Below, in pieces: positions 18,901-27,625 of a DNA stretch of 47,806 nucleotides. Position numbers and translations under genes: made by a program. Position 1 is the first letter of the stretch. Each line of letters begins with the position of its first letter. The stretch comes from an uncultured Bacilli bacterium. Its GTDB lineage: Bacteria; Bacillota_I; Bacilli_A; RF39; UBA660. The notes under the pieces are model-generated. The model did no database searches and had not been told where the DNA came from. It worked only from the letters and a program-made list of their open reading frames with translations. The stretch lies in NCBI GenBank assembly GCA_947591455.1, contig CANQDC010000004.1, positions 1 through 47,806 on the forward strand, read 5' to 3'.

Positions 18901-21900
18901 TAACTAAAAATTTTAACCCACTGCCAACTTCCATTTACAAATACTCTTTGATTTCTTTCATTTAAAACGTTTTGTAAATTAGTTTGAGCTTTAGCGACAT
19001 CTAATTCAGCTTTTGCTAAATCATATTCTTTTTGTTTAGCTGCTAATTGTCTTTCTGTTTCTGATGTTATATATTCTGCTTTATACATTTCTTCTTCAGA
19101 AAGTCCTTGAATTTGATTATAATGGTCTTCCCAAATATTTGTTATATCTTCTTGAATACCCGTTAATACATTATTTAATTCTTTATAATCTTCTTCATTA
19201 AACATTAATTGACGCATTGTTTCGTCAAGATATTCATAACTGTCCATATTGGCTTGTAATTCTGAGGCTAATTCATCTTGAGTATCTAATGTATCATTTA
19301 ATATATCATTATAACTTTCTTGAACATCTCTTAATTGCTCTAATCTAGTAACATCTTTTTCAATGCTCTTATTCATCTTATCTACTGCTGTTTCTAATTG
19401 CTCCATTAAATCATCAACTAATTCATCACGAATTGATTTAACTCTATCATTTAATTCAGTAAGAGCATCTCTTATTGCTTCTTCATTTTCTTTCCAAGCG
19501 TCATTTAATTGTTCAACACTATCATAGATATTTTCTACTTTTTCCTGCTCTTTTTCGATTTCCTTAATTCTCAAATCGCCTTCTTCTTCGATTTGTTTAA
19601 TTCTATCTTTAGCAGCAGAAATAGTATCTTTATCCGTACTTCCAGCTACTGCATTATATTCAGCACGCATCCTTTGAGCAATTTCTTTTTGTATAGCTTC
19701 TTTTTTATATTCAAAACTATTCAATAAATCACCATAAGCAAGTGTTTCATTACCTGCTTCGTCAAACCAACTTCTTACATTATATCCATTATTTTCATTA
19801 TAGATTTTTTCTCTTTGGTCTGCTATTTTTTTATTTGATTCATATATCTCAGAAGTCTTTTTACTTTCTTCATCAAGTATTTTTAATTGAGTATCTAACC
19901 ATTTTGAAGTATTTTCTGTTACATCATATATTCCATCATAATAATCTAATTGTTCTCTTATTAAATCTAATTTATTTTTTTCTAAATTATAATGATTTAT
20001 TAATTCTTCAGTTTGGTCTTGAAGGTCTAACTCTATATCAGATTCATAATCTTCTATATCTTGAAGTATATCTTTTAAATCAGAAGCGGCATCTTCTGGA
20101 GAATAATCATTACCAGAGCCAGAGCCTTTATTTTTTGAACCCCCACCAGATGGAGTATAACCTCCGCCACCTGATTTGTTACCAGAGCCTCCAGTTCCTG
20201 AAGTTTTTGTTAAATTTGGTTGTATTGGCGTCCATTGAGATGCCAATGTTCCTGCATTCTCTTTTAAAGAAGTACCAGCATTTTTAATAGCTCCACCTAA
20301 AGATTTTGCGTCTATACCCGTTCCAGAGAATTTAATAGAAGACTCTACTGTATCTCCAGCAGAAAATAAATCTCCTCCATCCCAAGAAGCAAAAGTTTTT
20401 AAACCATTAAATTTAACTCCACCTATTGAAATTTTTATTTCTCCAGTAAAATTTTCAATAGCTGTACCTAATGCTTCAAGCATTCCTCCAGCACCTTCAA
20501 GTACAGATTGTAAGGCTTGTTGCGCAGATTTATTCATCGCTCCAACAACAGCATTAAAGTTAGAATTTGAACTTAACATAGCATTTGCTATTTCCTCAGT
20601 AGAAGCTCCACTAACCAATCCGATTTGATTTAATGTTTCTTTTCCAATAGATGTTAAGCTATTTTTTACATTTTCATCTAAGGCGTCTAGTGCGTGTCCT
20701 ACCTGTCCAGTCATTATTTGAAAATTATTTGCCATATTCATTGCTGCATCTCTATATTGAGAATCAACATTATCTATGGTAGATGTAGCATCTAATGCCC
20801 CATCAGCAAATCCTTGAAATAAAGTATCTGCCGCTTTATCTAAATTATCCCAATCAAAAGAATCTAAATAATTTACTCCATCTTTTAAGTCATCAAGATA
20901 AGACGTCATTCCTTTATTTACTTTTTGTTGTTCTTTTGCAATATCTTCTTCATAACCTTGTTGTTCTTCTTCTAATCTTGCAATTTCTTTTTCTTGTTTT
21001 GTAATTGATTTATTTATTTCTTCGATTTTTGCTTTGGCATTACTTTCTTTACTAGCTTTTTCATCTTTTTTAAATGACCCATCAGCGTTCATCATATATA
21101 CATCATTTGGGTTAGTTTTTGAAAGTATAGATGTTGGCGTTTGTCTATATCCATATCGTGTTGCAGAACGTTGAACTCCTTGTTCTATTTTTGGAGTTTT
21201 TCCTTCTTTAATATCTTTTAAATTTTGTAATGTTTGTTTTGCACTACTTAATTCATCTTTTACAGCATTTTGTTTTTGTTGTAAGGTTTCAACTACTTTT
21301 TGGTCTGTTGCAGATGTATCTTCAAAATATTTTTGTAATGTTCCTTGAGAGTAAACAGGCTTATTATTTTTGTCAACTCCAGATTGATATTGATATGATT
21401 TCCAATTTCCACTTTCATCTTTTGCCACAGATAACATATTTTGATATACTGTTCCAAACAAATTAGAAATAGTTTTTATGTCATCTACACCAGCGTTATT
21501 TAGTTTTTTCCCTTGCTGCATATCAGTAATAATTGCTTGTAATTGTCCACCACCAGCATTAGTAATTTGTCCCATTGTTGCTAAATAATTACCAATATTT
21601 CCAAAACTTTTTTCTATATTGGATAAATCTATAGATTCAATTTGAGATTTCATAGCATTAAAATACTGGTCAATATTAATTCTACCATCTGCTAATTGGT
21701 CATTAAGATTAATAATTCCATTAGCAATGTTATCAAATTTTCCTCGTACATCTTTATCTTCTATTGAATCAGAAATTAATGCAAAATAACTTCCTGTATT
21801 TGACATAGCCTTTTTTAAAGACTCCATAGCAATATCTTTTGCTTTTTCATTATCCATTATATTACTCAACAAACTTGCAGAAATTCCAGCTTGCTCTTCT

Positions 21901-24900
21901 AAGGCTTGATTATATTTTTTATAATCTTCTAAATTCATTGCGGCAGAGGTATCTGCCATTTTTTTCTCTATTTCTGTTAAAGTTTTATCTACACGAGTTT
22001 CTGTATCTTTTAACCCAGAATCCGCTAAAATCTTCTCATATTTTGTTATAAAATTCTCTACTTCTTCTTCAGTATCTAAATCTAATACACTAATATCTTG
22101 TAGTCCTACTTTTAATTGATTTTTAAATAACGCAGAAAATCTATCTGATAATCCAGAAGAATTAATAGTAGTTTCCATAATGTCCATCATATAATCGACT
22201 GTCTCATTTGTTATTTTTTTTGCTTCATCTTCTGTTAAATGACCTTCTTCAATAAATTGTTCTCTTAAACTTTGGTCATATCTATCAAAAAATCCACCTT
22301 CTCCTTTTCCAGAAAAAGCGTCTCCATATGCTTTAAGTTCGTGTTTTAAGCTACCCAAGATGCCCCAAGTTTCTGTTTCTTTTCCTAATTGTTGAAAGCC
22401 AAATGAAGCCATATATTGTTTATTTGCTTCAGCAACTTTTTTAACTCTATCTTTTCTTTCCTCAGCATCTAATTGGTTTTGTTGGGCTTCCATTGCTTCA
22501 GTATATTTTGTTAACGCATCAGTTGCTAAATTGTATCCACCAGTTAAAGAATCAATACTATCATATTCAAATCCATATTGCTCTACAAGTTCTTTTGTTA
22601 TATCTGACATCCTTTGTTTTTCATCAGCATTAAGTCCAATTAATTTTTGTTTTGCTTCTAAATTTGTATATTCATTATATAAAGCTTCAACAGATTTCTT
22701 ATCTTCTTCTAATGCTTCTTTTTCTTTTTGTATAGACTCAATATGGTCATCTAAATCCTTAATTTTTTTATCATAGTTATTATTTATAGCGTCTACAGCT
22801 GCCGCAATAGCAACTACTAATCCTAAAATAACTATTAACATTGGTGCAAATGCTGATAAACCAGCAGAAATTGCTCCTATTGTAGTTGACGCTGCTTTAA
22901 TTGCTGCAATTCCAGAGGTAATCCACGTTGCTCCTTTCATTAAGGCAAAAATACTAATAAATACTTTTAATATATTTCCAATTTCTTCCCAGTCTACATA
23001 TTGTAATTTTTCAAGAAAGTTTGTTACTATATCAAGCATATCTTTATAACTTTCACTTTGATTTAGACTTTGAACAAATCCCTGCCAAGCATTTTTTACA
23101 TTATTTGTTTTTGCCTCAACAGAATCTAAATATATTTCCATTCTTTTTGAGGCTGAGCCTGTACTATCAGCAGCGACTTGAGCAAGCCTTCCTACTTCAT
23201 CATAGTTGTTCATTAACGAACGGAAAATTTCTTGTTGTCTTGTACCAGCAATCGCAGTTGCAATTTGACTTCTTTGGGTGTCATTAAAGTTTTTCCATTT
23301 TGCAGCTACTTCATCCAATACATCTTCAAAGCTTCTCCATTCTCCCATTGCACTTCTTAACGCAATTCCTTGAGCATTTAATGCTTTTTCAACATCATTT
23401 AAACTTTCTCCTTCATCATCTGTATCTTTTCCAGCAGCAACATTACTCATACGAGAGAATATTGTTTTAAATGCTTCTCCGTACCGTTGAAGCACTACGT
23501 CTTGTTACTGATGAAACAGTACCAATCATAGCAAGCAATTTATCAAAACTTACTGATGAGTCATTTGCAACGTTTGCAGTTCTTGCTAAAGCTGTTGCTA
23601 ATTCATAAGAGCTAGTAGCAGCAGCTAAGTCGATACTTGAAATTTTATCGACAACAGACATAGCATCTTGAGCTTCTAATTTATAACCATTTAATGAGCT
23701 GGTTAATAATTCTGTAGCTTCTGCTGATTCCATTGCACCAACTTTTGCTAAAGTCATTGATGATTTTAAAAGTTGAGTAGTCTCTTCAGTAGTTTTACCG
23801 CTGTCTTAACCATTCCGCTGCACCTTCTGCAACTTCAGTTGTTGTTGAACCAACTTCTTTTGCTAATTGATTATAGCTATCTGCTAATTGAGCAGTTTCT
23901 TCATCAGTTCCACCTGTTACCATTTGTATATCAGTAAATGCCTTATCTAATTCTTTCATTGTCTCTAGCATTTCATTTACTAATTGTTTCATTTTTTGTA
24001 ATACAAAATAGTAAGCAGTAAATTTCATAAAATTCTTTAAACTTTCTCCCAAAGTTTTATTATTTTTTTGTAAATCACTATTATGAGCTTGGTCTAATTT
24101 ATTTTGTTCTTTTTGAGTAGCAATAATTTTATTTAACTCATCTCTATATTTTGGAGGTAATTTATTAATTGCTTCTTCAATATCTTTTTGACTTCTTTTT
24201 GTTGATAAAATTTGTTTTAAAGCTGCAATTTCAGCCTTATGTTTTGAAGGATTTTGTTGTAATTTTGCAAGTTTTTCTTCTAATGCAAGTCTTTCTTTAA
24301 CTTCTTCTTTTAATGATTTATATTGTTGGTCTGCTTCAAATGCTGCTTGAGAAGTTTTTTGCATTGCTTCAAATTCTTGTTGAGCTGCTATATTCTTTTG
24401 CCTTTGTGCATCAAGACTCTCTTTATCTGTAGTTTTTTTTGCTCGTTCAGTTTCTAAGGCATCATTTAATACTTGTCTTTGTTTTTCTAATTCAGCAGTT
24501 ACTTCTTTTTGTTTATTAGCTACATCTTTAACAAATTGAGATTCTTCTCCATATTTATTAACATATTCTTGACGTTTCTTTTCTAAACGCTCCCAATCTT
24601 TTTCAAGATTTTTTATTTCGTCTCTAGCAATGCCTTCTTTTGTATTATCTTTATTAAAGTCTAAAGCGTCTTGAGCGTGTTGTTTTATTTTTTTTATTTC
24701 ATCAGCTGCACCAGAAAATTTTCCTTTAAAGCTATCTGCTTTTTTTAAAAGGTTATTTAACTCTTTTTCAGCTAATTTCATACTTTTTTCTAAATATGCT
24801 ACTTCACTAGGAGTTTGCCCTTTTTCTTTTAAATTTTGTGCTTTATTTCTTTCTAACTTTCTATTTGCATCTTGAATAATTTTTACTTGTTCTTCAACTT

Positions 24901-25318
24901 GTTTTCTAACGTCATCTAAAGAATGTTGATTAGCTTTTGCTTTTGCAGCTCTTTCTTGAGTCTTCTCTAATTTTTGTATGTTTTCTATATTCTTTAATGT
25001 TACTTTATCAAATTCAGTTCCATAATTGTTAATTGCATTTTTTAATCTAGTAGTTGCATTAGTTACATCATTAATTCTTTGTGCTACAACATCCCATTCT
25101 TTACTACCTTGTGTAAAAGTTTTTTGTTCTTCTTTTAATTCTTGGATATATTGTCTTAATTTTGCGTAATCATTCAAAGCTTTTTCAGAACCTTTTAAAG
25201 ACAATTCCATAATAGTCTTTCCACTAGCATCTTTTTTCATATCAAGCATATTTCTCATCTGTTGATGTGCTTCTTGATAACCTTTTACTATAAAATCCAT
25301 CTCTATATGATTTGCCAT
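15968..25318 (-). CDS. Tape-measure protein, two +1 shifts and one group I intron
   Basis: The tape measure sets tail length and is threaded through the tail tube. Exon 1 runs 25318-18916 with C skipped at 23800 and 23481; exon 2 runs 17051-15968. The product is 2,494 residues. Both shifts fall in the conserved TMP domain: EGAAEWLRQ|GKTTEETTQLL and RRSASTV|GEAFKTIFSRM. Then come membrane-prone helices (VFISIFALMKGATWITSGI and FAPMLIVILGLVVAIAAAV), a glycine/serine linker (near 20110-20180) and extensive coiled coil. The spliced junction reads NGSWQWVADSEAVRDAR, a familiar tape-measure motif. Without skipping, only 507 residues are made. AGGTGAGG precedes the ATG. Confidence 0.95.
17052..18915 (-). 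other. Group I intron in the tape-measure gene
   Basis: The 1,864-nt intron is bounded by ...TGGGT at 18916 and AGCTGAC from 17051. The guide GCTCAC (in GTTAGCTCACAC, about 15 bases into the intron) pairs with exon GTGGGT, ending in the required U-G pair: this is P1. The overlapping GTTAGCT pairs with 3' exon AGCTGAC: this is P10. The last intron base is G. The core includes the P7 pair around CAGACTA and AAGATATAGTC, and hairpins such as GAGCCCGAAAGGG and AACTCAAGTGAGTT. Bases 18608-18915 hold this core and no gene; the endonuclease gene occupies most of the rest. Confidence 0.92.
17087..18607 (-). CDS. Intron-encoded homing endonuclease, zinc-finger repeats plus Vsr-like nuclease
   Basis: 506 residues, ATG after AGGTGG. 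The protein consists of about five repeats of roughly 65 residues, each with a KKTTKEF-like helix, a GDY..I.H..CG strand and a CPYC or CPLC knuckle; these should bind zinc and DNA. The last 130 residues (KLKKKIPMYNKMFEIDIFIPELNIGFEYNGIYWHS, then ITLYFLWEHWEID) match the Vsr-like PD-(D/E)XK fold of homing endonucleases. Such enzymes cut intronless alleles and spread the intron. It lies wholly inside the intron. There is no in-frame CGG, so it needs no shift. Confidence 0.9.
   Translation of the reverse strand: MGANGNRKTTESFAKEVENLTNGEYVLTGDYIYSNIETTIKHLKCGKEFIVKPTNFCRTDRGIRCPYCSKANNKRKTTKEFQDEVKTINPNIVVLGEYKGNKIKILMKDLICGRTFESKPNAFLSRQHCRCPLCSMEHNYSSKKQMMSLKEAKNKLNQELGKDYEIIGDYNGTHKKCNILHKKCGNIWNTTLSSIFSNHSKCPYCSGHKKKTQKEFELEVQKLKEFKVVGKYINNRTKICIEHIKCGRKFLITPYGLLSNKSCPLCGRELAIQKITMTEKACKQKLKTIVGDEYKIVGNYIGCSKKVDILHTKCNKIWNTPPISIFQGRRCPYCAPNHSKKEDFILEYLNKNFPNLHPVKLKKKIPMYNKMFEIDIFIPELNIGFEYNGIYWHSILRKDKNYHKEKQKAFKSMGITLYFLWEHWEIDDCLNIIKHILTKDNQIEVDPYIKMDRKYLYANKDLYPEKPPYIEGYKYIKEIMKPEVVSVTDNKIFTIYNSGYYQYIKQ
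23479..23481 (-). other. CGG +1 shift site: GTA-CGG-A (tape measure 2)
   Basis: Joins RRSASTV to GEAFKTIFSR, a conserved TMP motif. Confidence 0.96.
23798..23800 (-). other. CGG +1 shift site: CAG-CGG-T (tape measure 1)
   Basis: Joins GAAEWLRQ to GKTTEETTQL. A GCG-GAA a few codons earlier contains CGG out of frame and is read normally. Confidence 0.96.
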
Positions 25319-25334
25319 TCTATTACCTCACCTC

Positions 25335-25832
25335 CTATAACATTTGATTTATTGCTTTTGCAATTCTATCATCTAAATTTTGATTAATGAATTGTTCTAT
25401 TTCTTTTCTTATTTCAAAACCATCGTGACCTTTTATCCCAGATGCTAAATATCCTTCTATATCAGAAGTAGAATCTGCTCCATCAAAATCCATATAACTA
25501 CCAAATTCTCCATATCCATTAAATCTAGCGTCTAATTCTGAAAAATCAAATGGCTCTATTTCAATAACACCTTTTCCTTCCCAATTACCTTTTACTTTTG
25601 TTTTAATTAATTGCCCAATTTGCATTTTATTAAGTAATTGGTAAGTTCTTTCATAATCTTCTGGGTCATATTCTCCATAAAATTCTTGAACTCTATCTTG
25701 AGCAAATCGTTCTATTTCATCTACAAAATTTAAAAGAGCTTGTCGTACTGCGTGTCCTAACGCAATATGATAAGCTCTTAGATTATTATATACCCTTCCA
25801 TTAGAAGTAGTTATTTGTAAATCTTCACTCAT
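25335..25832 (-). CDS. Tail-completion or head-tail protein, gp10-like
   Basis: 165 residues. The segment AVRQALLNFVDEIERFAQDRVQEFYGEYDPEDYERTYQLLNKM resembles HK97 gp10-type tail-completion proteins, which sit near the tape measure in siphophages. The second half contains an acidic GYGEFGSYMDFDGAD stretch. The start codon lies at the end of a 12-pair hairpin whose loop carries AAAGGAG (25830-25862). It ends 16 bases before the tape-measure start. Confidence 0.55.
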   Translation of the reverse strand: MSEDLQITTSNGRVYNNLRAYHIALGHAVRQALLNFVDEIERFAQDRVQEFYGEYDPEDYERTYQLLNKMQIGQLIKTKVKGNWEGKGVIEIEPFDFSELDARFNGYGEFGSYMDFDGADSTSDIEGYLASGIKGHDGFEIRKEIEQFINQNLDDRIAKAINQML

Positions 25833-25862
25833 TTTAGAAAACTCCTTTCTTTTTCTAAAATG
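25830..25862 (-). promoter_or_regulatory. Hairpin with SD in loop and start codon in stem
   Basis: CATTTTAGAAAA, loop AGAAAGGAG and TTTTCTAAAATG form twelve perfect pairs on the - strand. The final ATG is the start codon of the gene at 25832. The Shine-Dalgarno sequence is exposed in the loop while the start codon is paired, a layout that could delay initiation until the stem opens. Confidence 0.6.
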
Positions 25863-25863
25863 G

Positions 25864-26667
25864 TTATTCTTTATTTTCTTTTAACATTTCATCAACTTTT
25901 TGTTTATATTCTAAAACCCTTGCCTGTTGTTCTTGACGTAATTGTTCATCTAATGCTTTTACAGGCTCCATAGAGTCTATTTGATTTGTAATATTATCTC
26001 CAACAGTTTTTACATTTTGTACTGCTTTTAATTGTTCATCGTCTTTACTTTGTTTAATTTTTTGTTCTCCAGAAGCTATATCATTTGGAGCCTTTTCTTT
26101 AACAGTAATTTTTGGGTCATAAATAAAATCTTTAATATTTTTTAAATTTGGGTCATTATAAGCTAGTATTGATTCAATTAATTTTAATCTTTCTTCTCCC
26201 TGTCCTTCAAACATATTTCTTAAAGATTTTTCAGCTCTTTCTAAATCATCATTAGAAATATTTGTTTCTTCTAAAGCTTTAGTTAATTCATTTATAGAAT
26301 CTAAATGAACACTGTTTATAGTATCTTTAATTATATCTTTAAACATTTTTATAAAAGGTATTTCTTCTAAAATACTTTTTAAATTAATATCAAAATCTGA
26401 AAAATCCATATCTTCTACAGCAGGTATATTTTCAACATTTAAAAATAAATCTAATTCATTCGCAAATATTATATAATATTCTTGAAATATATAAAAATAA
26501 TCTATGCTATGTTCTAAATTTAATATCTCTCTTGCAATTCCAACTGCTCGAACTACGACATCAATATTTTCTATTCCTTTAAATATTCCTTTATTTTCTT
26601 TTAAAAGAAGTTTTACTTCTTCTACATTTTTTTTAAAATACTTTTCTTTAAAATCTTTAAAATCCAT
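25864..26667 (-). CDS. Unknown tail-region protein
   Basis: 267 residues, start chosen at ATG 26667 because AGGAGG lies eight bases upstream. The protein is almost all helical and acidic, opening MDFKDFKEKYFKKNVEEVK, with a lysine- and glutamate-rich coiled-coil end. It is placed where siphophages usually encode tail assembly chaperones, directly before the tail-completion and tape-measure genes, but I see no G/GT-type slippery site and the sequence shows no family I know. Confidence 0.5.
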   Translation of the reverse strand: MDFKDFKEKYFKKNVEEVKLLLKENKGIFKGIENIDVVVRAVGIAREILNLEHSIDYFYIFQEYYIIFANELDLFLNVENIPAVEDMDFSDFDINLKSILEEIPFIKMFKDIIKDTINSVHLDSINELTKALEETNISNDDLERAEKSLRNMFEGQGEERLKLIESILAYNDPNLKNIKDFIYDPKITVKEKAPNDIASGEQKIKQSKDDEQLKAVQNVKTVGDNITNQIDSMEPVKALDEQLRQEQQARVLEYKQKVDEMLKENKE

Positions 26668-26700
26668 AAATATACCTCCTAAATTTTTTCTAATATTAAT

Positions 26701-26720
26701 GCCATTTTTAAACAAATGGC
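26701..26720 (-). other. Short leader hairpin
   Basis: GCCATTT and AAATGGC (seven pairs, six-base loop) lie between the nuclease-like gene terminator and the gene starting at 26667. It may insulate or stabilise the downstream message. Confidence 0.35.
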
Positions 26721-26737
26721 TTTATCATTTACTTAAA

Positions 26738-26756
26738 AATAGCATTAAATGCTATT
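26738..26756 (-). terminator. Terminator of the nuclease-like gene
   Basis: On the - strand AATAGCATT, one T and AATGCTATT form a nine-pair stem followed by TTT. The TAG stop of the gene (26754-26752) lies in the stem. Confidence 0.75.
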
Positions 26757-27343
26757 CAATAACGACTATTCCATAAATCGTATCTAATAAATCTAATTTT
26801 ACAAATTCTTTATTATTCATAAAATTCTTTATCTTATTCTCTAATAAATCTAAATTTATTCTATTCTTCCATTTCTCATCATTATCTTTTCCATTACAAA
26901 CAACAAATAATCTATTTTTTAAATGTTTTCTACCTTCTTGAGATTGATTATTATAAAACCAAGTTGCCAAATTATCTCTATCTTCAATATTTTTTAAATT
27001 AAATTTTTCATAAGCTGTACTTGGATAATTTGTAACTTTTACATCGAATGGAATATCATTAATAAAAATATCTTTTTCTTTATCTTTTTTATTTTCTACT
27101 TTAATTGCTCCGATATTTACAAAATAATGCTTCACAATAATTTGATATTTGTAAATTAACCCATCTATGAAGAGCATAATCAACGTCTTCCGATTTACTT
27201 AATAATAAATTACTTACTCTATTAAACGACTTAAAATCTTCTATATCATAAATAAAAGATGTTTTTCTATCTAATATGTTACTTTGTTTTACCCATTTAT
27301 TACTCATTAAGTTAATTGCCGTTATTAAATCATTCTTATACAT
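26752..27343 (-). CDS. PD-(D/E)XK nuclease-like protein, one +1 shift
   Basis: Skipping the C at 27112 joins MYKNDLITAINLM...NYCEALFCKY to GAIKVENKKDKEKDIFI, giving 196 residues. The joined region has an acidic residue in CEALFCKY, then INDIPFDVKVTNYP, where D and K fit the D-x(n)-(D/E)xK site of this nuclease superfamily. A QEGRKHLKNRLFVVCN helix-strand follows. It stands alone between a dedicated operator-bearing promoter (27497-27525) and its own terminator, like a phage moron or a restriction-type endonuclease. The unshifted frame stops four codons past the shift. The nuclease call is moderate; the shift call is strong. Confidence 0.7.
27110..27112 (-). other. CGG +1 shift site: TAT-CGG-A (nuclease-like)
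   Basis: Joins EALFCKY to GAIKVENKKD. Confidence 0.85.
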
Positions 27344-27366
27344 TTTTTAAACCTCTACAATCAATT

Positions 27367-27492
27367 TTAAGATGTTTTACATTTCTACCTATATAACTTA
27401 TTACCTTTAATATAAAAATCCATCTACGGTCAACGTGACGCGTCTGAGGACTATTTCTATAATAAATATAGACCATATATTTAACATCTTAA
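27367..27492 (-). promoter_or_regulatory. Structured leader enclosed by a long-range stem
   Basis: TTAAGATGTT (27492-27483 on the - strand) pairs perfectly with AACATCTTAA (27376-27367), closing a domain that contains a TCTATA/TATAGA hairpin and the 36-nt hairpin copy 2. It lies between the promoter at 27497-27525 and the nuclease-like gene, so it is transcribed as leader. Confidence 0.5.
27417..27452 (-). terminator. 36-nt hairpin, copy 2, possible attenuator
   Basis: On the - strand AGTCC pairs with GGATT (one G-U), enclosing ACG(C)GTCA-CGT-TGACCGT, followed by TTTTT. Copy 1 has AGTCC with GGACT, so the closing pair is kept with a compensating change. Being downstream of the promoter and before the gene, it could act as an attenuator. 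Confidence 0.5.
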
Positions 27493-27496
27493 ATAT

Positions 27497-27525
27497 ATTA
27501 TATCATACTGACAAATAGTTGTCAA
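27497..27525 (-). promoter_or_regulatory. Sigma-70-type promoter with operator palindrome
   Basis: On the - strand TTGACA (27525-27520), 17 bases and TATAAT (27502-27497) drive the nuclease-like gene. TGACAA-ATAG-TTGTCA (27509-27524) overlaps the -35 and is identical to the palindrome at 1035-1050, so one regulator probably controls both. Confidence 0.85.
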
Positions 27526-27551
27526 GTTATGTGTATCTCATAAATAAAATA

Positions 27552-27582
27552 ATAACGCTAGAACTTATCATTCTAGCGTTAT
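27552..27582. terminator. Terminator after the Ig-like gene
   Basis: ATAACGCTAGAA and TTCTAGCGTTAT form twelve perfect pairs with a seven-base loop, followed by T-rich sequence on the - strand (TATTTTATTT). It separates the long upstream late transcript from the independently promoted nuclease-like gene. Confidence 0.85.
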
Positions 27583-27625
27583 ATTTATTTAAAATTTTGC
27601 TTAATAAAATTTAATCTTTTAAAAA

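Noticed and set aside
19742-20287. Long + strand open frames opposite the tape measure and other late genes
   Set aside because: They are leucine/isoleucine/tyrosine-rich shadows of AT-rich coding sequence, with no ribosome site and no family resemblance.
18900-25318. Treating the tape measure as three separate genes
   Set aside because: The inner pieces lack ribosome sites and start inside the conserved TMP domain; the two CGG skips give one continuous protein.
27344-27625. Possible tRNA in the 282-base gap
   Set aside because: No cloverleaf or T-loop sequence is present; promoter, leader hairpins and a terminator account for the gap.
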